In this document: positions 11,366 through 21,869 of the stretch, piece after piece
Numbering within the stretch: the stretch's first letter is position 1
Layout of the letters: the number at the start of each line of letters is the position of its first letter
Assembly (NCBI RefSeq): GCF_026745355.1
Contig: NC_079205.1
Coordinates: forward strand, 64,909,378-64,973,377
From: Beta vulgaris subsp. vulgaris
Taxonomy: Eukaryota; Streptophyta; Magnoliopsida; Caryophyllales; Amaranthaceae
Direction: 5' to 3'
Length of the DNA: 64,000 nt
Made by a program: the position numbers and the translations under genes
Notes under the pieces: generated by a model
Databases searched by the model: none
Seen by the model: only the letters and a program-made list of their open reading frames with translations
Told to the model about the DNA's origin: nothing

Positions 11366-12007
11366 TAGAGATGGCCAACAGTGTGGGCCAATCCAGCCCA
11401 GCCCACCTCGTGGGCCGTGTGGGTCGGGCCAGCAAAAAGCCCGGTCCAGCCCAGCTCGAACCGTGAAATTGGTGGGTCGGCCGTGGGCCAGATTTCTTGA
11501 GTCCAGCCCACTAAAGCCCACTACTAAAACCGCCCAGCCCGGACCATGAAACCGGTCCAACCCGACCCATGAACCAGCCCAGCCCAATCCAAGTAATTAT
11601 TGAACCAAATTGTGTATATTTTAATCAAATTGTATATATTCTAATCCAATTGCATATATATAATTCAATCAAATGTAAAAATAATGAAATTATTCATTAA
11701 TATTAATATTTGTATATATTTTTAGTTCATTTTAAAGATTTTATGTAACAATAATGAATAATTTCAATGATTAAATAATTTTGAAAAAAAAAAAAATTCA
11801 TGCCGGCCCGTCAGCCCGGTCCAACCCACCAGACCGACGAACCGTGAAAATCAGTAACAGACCGGTGTGGGCCAAAATTTTTCAGCCCGTAGACCAGCCC
11901 GCCCAACCCATGAATTTCACGGTCCGATCCTGGGCCGTGAAATCTCAGCCCAGCCCACTACCGCCAAACGGTCCAACCCGCCCAACCCGCACCAGTGGCC
12001 ATCACTA
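11366..12007. mobile_element. hAT non-autonomous element in LOX1 intron 1
   Basis: The left end is TAGAGATGGCCA and the right end TGGCCATCACTA, typical hAT termini. The 8-bp target duplication CATACATG is perfect (11358-11365 and 12008-12015). GC-rich GCCCAGCCC/CCCGGTCCA segments lie near both ends (11380-11590 and 11803-11990) around an AT-rich centre. No transposase frame is visible. Confidence 0.88.
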
Positions 12008-12044
12008 CATACATGCATGTCATCTATTTTAGGTACATATCAAA

Positions 12045-12080
12045 CTAGGTAATACCCGAGCTATGCTCGGTATTTCTAAT
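12045..12080 (-). mobile_element. Helitron 3' end (minus strand) in LOX1 intron 1
   Basis: On the minus strand an imperfect hairpin (ACCGAGCATAGCTCGGGT) is followed a few bases later by CTAG and then T, the expected Helitron 3' terminus. The matching 5' end was not found. Confidence 0.5.
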
Positions 12081-13528
12081 TGATGTATATATACAGTTTG
12101 TTTAGCTCTAATTTTCAATGCAACTATTCAAATAATTGGTAGTACTCACTCCCCCTTTTTTTCCCCATTAGACAGAATTCACTTTTTAAAGTTTTGCTTG
12201 GGAGGAGTGGATGAGATCAGAGAAAAATAGTGGAACCAAAATATACTGAATCTGAGAATATTTTTAGTTTATAAGCTCATTGGTTAAAATTAATAACATT
12301 AAGTGATGACTTTCTATATTTTTTATAAAATGCATTCAAGGATCATACATGAAATAGACTGAGATCTCGAAATTAAAACAAGATCTTGATTAAGATTCGA
12401 CCTATCTTATCCTGGATCTAGATCCGTTGTTAGATCCAAAATAATAAAGGCCAAAATATTATAAACTAGTAAAAGATCTTTGTCAATCCTAGTGCTAACA
12501 ACACACATGCATGCATATATTTGATTATTTTCTGAATTATGCACTCATAAATCCTTTTTCTATGCCCCTTGTTAATGTGAAGAAACACCATCGGAGAAGA
12601 AGGCAACAATCAAAGGATACGCCCACCGTTCCAAGTCCGAGGATGGAGTGGTAAAGTATGAGGCTGATTTAGTTGTACCACCAGATTTTGGAGAAGTGGG
12701 TGCTATACTTGTTGAAAATGAACACCACAAAGAGATGCACCTTACTGATATTCTACTTGATGGCCTGCCTTTTGGCTCAGTGCACTTTAATTGTAACACA
12801 TGGGTGCACCCCAAATTCGATAACCCTGAAAAAAGGATCTTCTTTACTAATAAGGTACGTAAGAAATATAAAAATTTAAATTTATTAGAACATTCATTTC
12901 ATCTAAATTCGAACAAAATATATAAATTGAGAATAAATATGTATTAGTTTATAATATGTCAATTATTTAAACTGATAAAAAATTAAATATGTATAAACTG
13001 ATAAAATATACTTACTAATTACATATATGTATAATCAAACTGATATAAAATAATCTTAATCTAATAAAAGTACGTACTTGAAACTGAAAAATTGATATGA
13101 AATATGCATAAATTTATAAAACATTATATATGTATATACTGATAACAAACACATGTAATATACTGATAACAAACACATGTAAACTGAACTTGACAAAAAC
13201 TCGTCTTAGTAGTTAATGAGACCGTTATTTTAATATCAAAAAACTTAGACTGAAACCATTTCAGATTTTTTCCCCCTCACAAAAAAATCTAATAAGACGA
13301 TTTCCGTCAAAATTTTCGAATATTATAAAAGTCAATGAAATTTAGCAACTAAATTCAAATTGATGCCTATTTGTGTTCATCGAATACAAATTTTATTTTG
13401 TCTTCCTCATCATCAATCCAAAATGAAAGTTTTAAGACGCATTGCTTTATATGGACGTACAAGATTGTATATGACACAATAAAGTATTATCTATATATTA
13501 TAAAAGCATCGACTGTATATATTAGTAT

Positions 13529-13681
13529 TAGGAGTACTACAATAGAATAAAGATATGATAATATATTGTTTTTTCATTGAAAATATTCCTAAAATAATAT
13601 TTTTCTAAGACAATAATATTTTTAACATACTAATATATCTTGAATATATTATCATATCTTTATTCTACCGTAATATTCCTA
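13529..13681. repeat. Foldback repeat in LOX1 intron 2
   Basis: The left arm TAGGAGTACTACAATAGAAT continues into AAAGATATGATAATATATT. The right arm is its near inverse, with AATATATTATCATATCTTT then ATTCTACCGTAATATTCCTA. It is probably a MITE; the target duplication was not resolved. Just upstream (about 13137-13180) ACTGATAACAAACACATGTAA is directly repeated. Confidence 0.65.
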
Positions 13682-14050
13682 ATAGTTAGACTAGTAGTAT
13701 TGACCAATATACACTGATGTAATATATTGTAGTCATACTTGCCATCACAAACACCAAGCGGATTGAAGAAGTTGAGGGAGAAAGAACTCGAAAGTTTGAG
13801 AGGGAATGGAAAAGGAGAGCGCAAGAATATTGAAAGAATATATGACTACGACACTTACAATGATCTTGGTGATCCAGACAAAAATCCTGAATTAGCAAGA
13901 CCAGTTTTGGGTGGTAATAAAGACCTTCCTTATCCAAGCCGTTGTAGAACAGGACGTCCCCCTACTAAGGAAGGTAATATATCATTTTTTTGATAAATAA
14001 TGGTACTTGTTATATTTTCGGTGAAATATATATATATATATATATATACT

Positions 14051-14490
14051 TGATCCATATGAGACACGAAGGCAGTACAAATTGATAGAGTATAGATCTA
14101 TTTCTGGGGCCTCAACAATAAGCTGATGGTTGAGGCCCCAATAATAGATCTATACTCTATCACGCCCCCTCACAAAAGAGCCCTTTGGGCTTGAAGTGTG
14201 GATGCAGCACAGGCCTCCCTCATATCTGAGGCTAAATATTCCATTAAAAAATGAGGGGTGGATTATATTCGAACCTATGACCTTTTTGTCACGTTGGCTC
14301 TGATACCATGTTAAAGGACCAACTCAACCAAAAGCTTAAGCTGATGGTTGAGGCCCCAGGAATAGATCTATACTCTATCATAAATTACAAAGAAGGGGAA
14401 GGGTATTTGAACCTGTGACCTATCGTTCACAGCGCCTCAATCTGATGAATTATATTTGCCGATATTGATGTCATGATTAATGCACTAGTT
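14051..14490 (-). mobile_element. SINE copy split by a TRIM, in LOX1 intron 3
   Basis: On the minus strand, 14490 down to 14381 matches the head and body of the SINE at 5964-6089 (box B region with TCACAGGTTCAAATAC). The tail, with CTGCCTTCGTGTCTCATATG, is at 14082-14051. The TRIM at 14083-14380 sits between them. A (TA)n run at 14028-14048 lies at the SINE tail. Confidence 0.7.
14083..14380 (-). mobile_element. TRIM (mini LTR retrotransposon), rearranged, in LOX1 intron 3
   Basis: The 5' LTR is at the right (14309-14380, 72 bp, TG...CA on the minus strand). It is followed by a TGGTATCAGAGCC primer-binding site for initiator Met-tRNA (near 14296-14308). The internal part matches 28954-29100. 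The 3' LTR (14083-14162) is abnormal: about 34 bp of LTR start is present as an inverted duplication around a short loop. CAAAT/TAAAT flanks are a mutated 5-bp target duplication. Confidence 0.75.
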
Positions 14491-15834
14491 GGTCTTTCCC
14501 TTCAAAAGAAAAAGCTAACCACGATCTATAAATGCAAATGCAATATACTATGCAGATCCAAATTCGGAGAGTAGATCTAGCTCTGTGTACGTGCCTAGAG
14601 ATGAACAATTCTCAGAAGTGAAACAGACACAATTCGGATTCACAACTGTGTACTCGGTGTTGCATGCTGTTGTGCCATCATTAGAGACTGCAATCCTTGA
14701 TCCTGAACTTGGATTTCCATACTTTACAGCCATTGACTCACTCTTCATCAAAGGAGTTAACTGTCCAGGACTGCAACAACATGGGTTCTTGCAAGATATG
14801 TTGCCTAGGCTCATCAGAGCTGTCACTGACCTTGAAGATAACATGCTTCGCTTCGAGCTCCCGAAGATCTTTGACAGTATGAACATTATAGATCTCTAAT
14901 TACATATTCCTCATTATGGCTTATTCATTTCATTGATGTTAATTACAAGCAATGAGCATCAATACATATGAAAGTTATTAGAGTTAATCGTTTCCTTATT
15001 AGTCTAGGACTCTAATATAATATACTTATCATAAATCTAATAAAAGTTGTAACTAGATTTTAAGGTGATGACTTGCAGGGGATAGATTTTCTTGGTTTAG
15101 GGATGAGGAGTTCTCTCGTCAAACTCTTGCTGGCTTGAATCCTCTTAGCATCAAACGCGTCATGGTATGATCTGCAAAACTAGCAAACAAATATTACCTA
15201 CAAAATGTGGAATAGTATGAGCATTTTCAGCAAATACTTACACAAGAACACCGCATGAAAAACGTACCCATATTTATTTTTTTACTCTTCCTTAGTGATA
15301 ATATGGTTGATTTATGCCTTTATTTACCTTGTATTATCATACTTTTAATTGCAATTTACACCTAGTGACATGCCAATTTTGGAGGAATGGCCATTAAAAA
15401 GTAACTTGGATCCCAACATTTACGGTCCACCTGAATCAGCTTTGACAACAGAGCTCCTAGAGAGCCAAATGAAAGGTTCTATAACTGTTGAACAGGTTAA
15501 TCATACTATATATCATCCTTAGCTTGTTGAATAATACTATTTCGTCCTCATTCGTTTGTACATCGTCATGTTACTTTGGTATCATCTTCCTTGTATATCT
15601 TGATCATCGTTCTCTTTACCTTGATAATTTAAGTTTCATCAGGTGTACATTAAGGTTCAATCAAGGTTGCTTAGATCAAATAGGTCTAATAATTTCAAAT
15701 AAGTTTTGTTTATCATAATTAGCTTGATAAAGAAAGTATGCTAACTCTTTTTATATCTACCTTTAATTTTCAATAAATTAACAATTAATGACCAAACAAT
15801 AACTTATCACGTAAAATCATAAGTGATTATAGGT

Positions 15835-16350
15835 GTAAAATGAATGTGAGGCGGATGAAATTAAATAGTTTTCTCAAGCTTCTTAATTATGAGTAAAGCT
15901 GACTGTAAAGTTTGCCACCTTTGAAACTCGTAAGATTATGTTTTCACTGGCCCGCTCGATCAGGCGTCCGTCGCGAATTACAACCGGGCGGACGCCGTCC
16001 GACCGGGCTCGAGACATCAGTAGGTTTGGAGAAACTGATCGCCCGACCCGATCAGGCGACTTAGCTTGGACGCGTGTTGACTATTTTCGTTTTGGTTTAT
16101 CTTTTAGCATTCTGTACGGTGTTTATTATTTAACACACACTTGTTGTTAGCCTCTAGTATTCTCAGGACTCGTAATTATTGTCTCTATTTTTCTCCATTA
16201 TCGTGAAGAAGCTCTAATCCCTCACCTGTGGATGTAGGTCTAATTTGACTGAACCACTTAAATCCTTGATTGTGTTGTTTGTTTGTTCATCCTTATTGTT
16301 TCTCACCTTTATTGTTTCATTGATTTTGTTCCGCATTAATCAAACTACAA
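15835..16350 (+). mobile_element. Probable solo LTR (Copia-like) in LOX1 intron 6
   Basis: This intron segment contains CCTGTGGATGTAGGTCTAAT followed by GAACCACTTAAATC and a T/G-rich run, a pattern I associate with Copia LTRs in plants. A GC-rich block with two GATCAGGCG motifs lies at 15947-16075. No internal retrotransposon domain is present. Ends and target duplication were not fixed. Confidence 0.45.
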
Positions 16351-17911
16351 CACCTTGTTTCCTAACACTGACTAAACATATAATAATTATAACTCATCAA
16401 ATTACAGGCTTTGGAAGAGAAGAGATTATTTATAATTGATTACCATGATGCGTTGTTGCCTTACGTGAACAAAGTTAGGGAGCTCAAGGGAAGAACATTG
16501 TATGGGTCACGAACTTTGTTCATCCTTGTAGATGGAACACTAAGACTTCTAGCAATTGAGCTGACTCGGCCTCCATCTGATGAGAAGCCTCAGTGGAAGA
16601 AAGTATTTATGCCAGGAATTGATGCAACTTCTGGCTGGCTTTGGAAGCTTGCTAAAGCTCATGTCCTTGCCCATGACTCTGGCTACCACCAACTTATTAG
16701 CCACTGGTAAGTTTAGTATAGAATATCCGTTCAATTTTGACCATTATTATGATATTACATATTCCAATTCGATTGGATATCAAAAACAAAACAAATAAAA
16801 GATTTGATCTCTTAGAGATAAAGATAGAATAATCCATTGTGATCTAGTTCTTATTCTTCATAATTTGCAACATACACATTTAATCATTAATTTTTTTTAG
16901 TACCTATTGATAAAATTTTAGAAAGTTGGTATTTTGAATTAGTAGTTAGATTTAAAAAATCTAACGTGATCCTATATATTAATTTCTCTTTATTGACATT
17001 GATCGAGTTATTATTGACTTTTATATTTATGACGTATGAATGGGATCAACTTGTTTACCACTATATTATGGCTTATTCTCTTCGGCATAAAACAACGGGA
17101 TTGAACTAATTCAAATTAAACTGAAATTATCTGATTGCAACTGAATTGAATTAAATTATAACTAATAGTAATGATAATAAATAAATTAGGAACTGAACTG
17201 AAGTGAACTAATTGGAACTGAACTGAAAACAAGTTGGGGAGAACAGACTCTTACGGGATGCATCATGAACATTTATATATGTTGCAAAGAGCTCAAAATC
17301 ATCAGATCTGTTTTGATTGCATAAATCTATAACAAGTTTACTAACTTCTAAAATTTACAAATGTAGGCTACGAACACATTGCTGCACAGAACCATACATA
17401 ATTGCAGCAAATCGACACTTGAGCGCAATGCATCCAATCCATAGGTTGTTGCATCCTCATTTTCGCTACACAATGGAGATCAATGCTCTTGCCCGACTAG
17501 CTTTAATTAATGCAGGCGGTATCATTGAGAGCTCCTTTGCACCTGGGAAGTACGCCTTGGAGTTAAGCTCCGTCATCTATGGCTCAGAGTGGCGATTTGA
17601 TCATGAAGCATTGCCCGCAGATCTTATAAGCAGGTATGTTTCAGTTTGATCCAAATCTGAATCGAATTATCATAACTAGTCGGAGTTTAGTAGACTTTGA
17701 ATAAAGACTGATGGCTCTTAAAGAAAGCAATTCTTGAGCTAGTCTTGACTCTTGATGTGTGCGAATACAATAGGGGAATGGCAGTTGAAGATCCATCAGC
17801 GTCACATGGAGTAAAACTAATAATAGAAGACTATCCATACGCGAGTGATGGGTTAGATCTATGGGCTATAATCAAGCAATGGGTGACGGATTATGTGAGC
17901 CACTACTACCC

Positions 17912-17938
17912 TGATCCGACTCTTGTAGAGTCGGATCA
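17912..17938. repeat. Perfect hairpin in the coding part of LOX1 exon 9
   Basis: TGATCCGACTCT and AGAGTCGGATCA form 12-bp perfect arms around TGT. The same hairpin is in copy 2 at 43376-43402. Confidence 0.9.
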
Positions 17939-18784
17939 AGAGCTTCAAGCTTGGTGGACGGAGATTAGGACTATAGGCCATGGAGACAAGAAGGATGAGC
18001 CATGGTGGCCAACTCTTAAAACACCTCAAGACCTTATACACATTGTCACCACAATAATATGGGTGACTTCTGGACACCACGCAGCAGTAAACTTCGGACA
18101 ATATGCATATGCGGGTTACTTCCCTAATAGGCCTACCATTACTAGGACTAAGATGCCTACAGAAGACCCTACTGACGAGGAGTGGAAGCACTTCATTGAA
18201 AGGCCTGAGGATGTACTACTTCGAACCTATCCTTCACAAATTCAGGCTACACGAGTTATGGCGATTTTGGATGTTCTTTCAGGTCATTCACCAGATGAGG
18301 AATATCTAGGAGGAAAAATGGAGCCATCTTGGGAGGCAGAACCTATGATAAAGGCGGCTTTCGAGAAGTTTAACGGGAGGTTGAAGGAATTAGAGGGGAT
18401 CATTGATGAGAGGAATGCTAATGAGAATCTAAGGAATAGAAATGGAGCTGGTGTTGTGCCGTATGAACTATTAAAGCCATTCTCCGAACCTGGTGTCACT
18501 TCTATGGGAATTCCAAATAGCATCTCCATTTGAAATGATTCATACACATTAATAAGTTATCGTTCATCAGTCAAATGTGTGTAGAATAATAGTAAAGATA
18601 TATGACAAACAATATCAGGTACTTTCACAACATGGAATTACATAAAAAAGTCAATTCAAGATCTTGAATAAGTATATTGTAAGTGACAAATAAAGCAATT
18701 AATTATCTTGATAACAGTTCTTTAATCAATAGTTACGAAACTTTTTAGCGAGCATGAAACGTACAAAATTAAACATTGGTCGTC

Positions 18785-20095
18785 ATCATTTTTGTTCCTT
18801 TTTTTTTAGTTTTGCTAAATGACGCTCTATATTTTCCTACTAACTCCTTGTATATTTATATAAAAATACGAGGGTCTTTCCTTCTCTTTTCCCTCATTTT
18901 CCATTCTCTCACTCATTTCCCTTCCACCCCCTCCATTCCTCCTCACCTCTTCCATTCCCTCTCATCTTTCACTCTATCTCTCTCTCACATTCCTTCCATT
19001 TCCTCCAACAAGATTTCAAAAAATTTCGACAAGTTCACATTGTCCAACGACTTCAAATTTTTTTACCATCTCGTTATATTACTGGGAAACGCTAATGTAA
19101 TTGAAAAAAATTTGAATAAAATTGATAGAATGTATTGAACCTGGCGCTTCGAACAACTTAGCACGAGTTTAGTGTATCCATTTTTTGTTTCAGTCCATAT
19201 TTTGGTCGATTTTATTTAGCTTTATTAAAACATCCAGAATAGAGTAAAATTTAAAAATTGATAAAAATTGACTTGAAAATGCCGAAAAAGTGAGCTTCCT
19301 CACAAAATTACAAGCAGAGATAGATGTTGGTTGAGAGAGAGAGCAAATACCATGCTTCTTCTGTAATTAGATGTTGTCAGGCCTTGGTTGAGGGGGTCCA
19401 ACCTAGTTGGTTTGTCTCTTCCAAGGCTTGAGTTTGGTTGTAAATGTTTGTGAGCAATATATCTTACTTAATTGGCAAAAAAAAATACCGAAAAAGTGCC
19501 CAGACACCTAAAATAGGCGCTCGAACTTGTGGTCAGGCACCTAAAATAGGCGCATGTACCTGTGGTTGGGCGCTTATTTTAGTCGCCTGTATCTGTGGTT
19601 GGGCACCTATTTTAGGCGCCTGACCATAGGTTCGGAGTTCTATTTTAGGCATCTGAGCATTTTTTCGACATTTTCAAGTCATTATAGTTCATTTTTTTTA
19701 TTAAATGAATAAAATTTCATTAATATTAATAACGCAATAATGTGGCCGGAAAAGTTGCACGTAATGTTAACGGAAAGGTTGCTGGAGATGATGCCGGAGG
19801 AGTGGCGGTGTGATGATATCATTCAACCTCCTTTAATGTGTTACGAGAGTGATTGACCGGAAAATTGGCCGGAAAAGTGGGCAGAGAAGTGGTCGAAGAA
19901 GTCCTTAGAGGATGAGAGAATGTGAGGAAGTATGAGAGTGGAAGAGTGAAAGAGAGTGAGGATGTACGAGAGTGGGAGAGTAGGAGAGAGTGAGGAAATG
20001 TATATGAGTACAAATACATAAAAAATATTTAAACTAGATGTTACTAAGCAAAAATAGAACGACATTTAACAATTTAGTTTTTTTTTTTTCAAGTG
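18785..20095. mobile_element. Long foldback element downstream of LOX copy 1
   Basis: The left end (TTTTTAGTTTTGCTAAATGA, then CGCTCTAT) is the approximate inverse of the right end near 20042-20090. Pyrimidine-rich CTCTCACTC-type sequence at 18870-19000 is mirrored by GAGAGTG-type sequence at 19900-20000. A central inverted repeat (about 19484-19680) carries CACCTAAAATAGGCGC and GCGCCTATTTTAGGTG-like blocks. No transposase frame was found. The exact ends are uncertain. Confidence 0.6.
19293..19483 (+). mobile_element. Short poly(A)-tailed retroposon inside the foldback element
   Basis: A 191-bp insert ending in an A-run is flanked by AATGCCGAAAAAGTG (19278-19292) and AATACCGAAAAAGTG (19484-19498), a 15-bp duplication with one mismatch. 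It is probably the 3' end of a heavily truncated LINE or a SINE; the source is not recognised. Confidence 0.7.
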
Positions 20096-20399
20096 TTCAA
20101 TTTTAATAAAACTAAAAGCTGAATCAGATAAAACCATAATTTTTATTCTCAAGGCAGTAGTGGACGGTGTGGGTGTAAGATATAAAATGTTAAGAATATC
20201 AATAAGTGGTCCTCATTGATCTTATTGATATAATATTAATTAGGTTGATTGATATCTTCTCAAATCGATCTAGCTGTAAATATTAGTCTGTCTTATATCT
20301 TTCCTCACTAGTAGTCAATCGATCTGATCTGATCCGATCCCTAGCCAATTAGCCACTGCCAATCTTGCAGTATGTGTAGACTGTAGAGCATACATCAGC

Positions 20400-20495
20400 T
20401 TATCTTTATCATTCTTGGCAAAAGCCCATAATAAATAAATAGTGTGCTTATTTTTATCATTCTTGGCAAAAGCCCATAATAAATAAATAGTGTGC
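20400..20495. repeat. 48-bp tandem duplication
   Basis: Two almost identical 48-bp units (20400-20447, 20448-20495) contain ATCATTCTTGGCAAAAGCCC. The single clear difference is CTTT versus TTTT near the unit start. Confidence 0.9.
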
Positions 20496-21144
20496 TGTGT
20501 GATCTGATTGATAAATATTAATAAAATAAATGAACCAATAGGTAAATAAAGATGATTCGATAATACATACATTTGAGCATGTAGAGAGTAGGTTATTATG
20601 TGGCGTTACATATGTTAAACATAATGGTGTAAACGAGATTCAATCATAAGTTTTGAGTAACACCTCACAAGATTTTATCGATTAGACGAGATGACATTCA
20701 CTGATATACAACCCATATGAGTACTTGTAGGAGAAGGGTAACCACTTAAACAGTTAATTGGTTAATTAGTGGTTGGCCAACAAGCACTTTTACGTACATA
20801 GCTAAAAGCGGGAGCTTAAACTAGCTCTTATTACTTAACTGTATGGATAGGTCTTGGAAATTTGATAAGTTTTTGTTTTAATTAGTTGTTTCACTTTTAC
20901 TTTTTTATTTGCAATGTACAACGTTAATCATTATTTTTAATTATTAGTAAAATTATAAAAATTAGATATTATTAAAATATACATTATTGAGACAAAAAAT
21001 CCAACAATATCATACATAATTATATATAAAATAGACAAAAAAGCTCAGTAATACGTTATATACATAGTAAAAGTTAAAGTAGAACAAATAATTAGAAACG
21101 AATGGCAGGGAATAGTAATTTTTACTCCTACATTTACTCTAGAA

Positions 21145-21242
21145 GAAAATCTAAGAAAGGAAAAAAAAAAGACAAAAGCCTCATAATTATGAGTAAAATC
21201 TAAGAAAGGAAAAAAAAAAGACAAAAGCCTCATAATTATGAG
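21145..21242. repeat. Tandem duplication of about 50 bp
   Basis: Two units share AAATCTAAGAAAGGAAAAAA, then GACAAAAGCCTCATAATTAT. Confidence 0.9.
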
Positions 21243-21869
21243 AAGTTTCACTTATAAGTTACTAGCAATTTACGCACGCAATGCGTGCCTCATTTAAAAA
21301 AAAAAAACAAATTCTATCTTTTCGGGGCATTAGCAAGGGTAAAATTTGATCCATGATCCCAAAATTATAACCGGAAAGTATAAATTAATTTCAATTTTTT
21401 TTCCTTGTCTAACTTCTAAGTTCTGTTTTCACACATTGATATTTAAAATTTTCATCATTTTAAATCTTATCCTTTTCTAAATTTTAACACTTTGAGCTTC
21501 AATTATATTTGACATAAAATTTTAAATTTTTCATACACAATTTGATATTGTAATTTTTTGTAGAAAAACAAAAATCATTACTTTTCGCAAATTAATGTAG
21601 TTTTTTTCCTTCTGAAAATTGATGTTTGCAAAAGTTGTTCGCAAAAAGTTTGATATTGTTTTTTTTTTCAAAATTTATTTCTGAACATGGATTTTTTGCA
21701 AAAGTTTTGGGCAAAAATTTTAATATCGGCATTTTTTAAGAAAAAAATAAATTTATTTTATATGGAAATGAATTAAATTTAAGTTTGATTATATAAAAAC
21801 CCTTTTGAACTGCTTTTAGTACTAAAGGATCAAATCAAACCAGTGTAAGAGAGATAAGGAAAACAAAAA

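Larger units (their letters stand above)
10638..18533 (+). pseudogene. LOX2-like: Plastid 13-lipoxygenase (LOX2-like), copy 1, frameshifted in exon 1
   Basis: Nine exons by splice consensus and comparison with copies 2 and 3: 10638-11032, 12583-12854, 13733-13973, 14556-14876, 15079-15164, 15385-15495, 16408-16706, 17367-17633, 17774-18533. The product would oxygenate linolenate at C13 in the chloroplast for jasmonate and C6-volatile synthesis. An extra T at 10817/10818 makes codon 61 a TAG inside the transit peptide; ignoring it, the rest is open and about 916 aa long. The iron ligands survive: HWLRTH across exons 7/8, GHHAAVN in exon 9 and the C-terminal Ile of NSISI. A second defect is the exon 6 acceptor, GGAG where copies 2 and 3 have GCAG. 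Probably a recent pseudogene or a null allele; a sequencing error at the T is possible. Downstream initiation would lose the transit peptide and part of the PLAT domain. Confidence 0.85.

Noticed and set aside
13495..13530. ATTATCTATATATTATAAAAGC as a Helitron 5' end
   Set aside because: No 3' hairpin with CTAG was found downstream, and simple AT-rich DNA can give this by chance.
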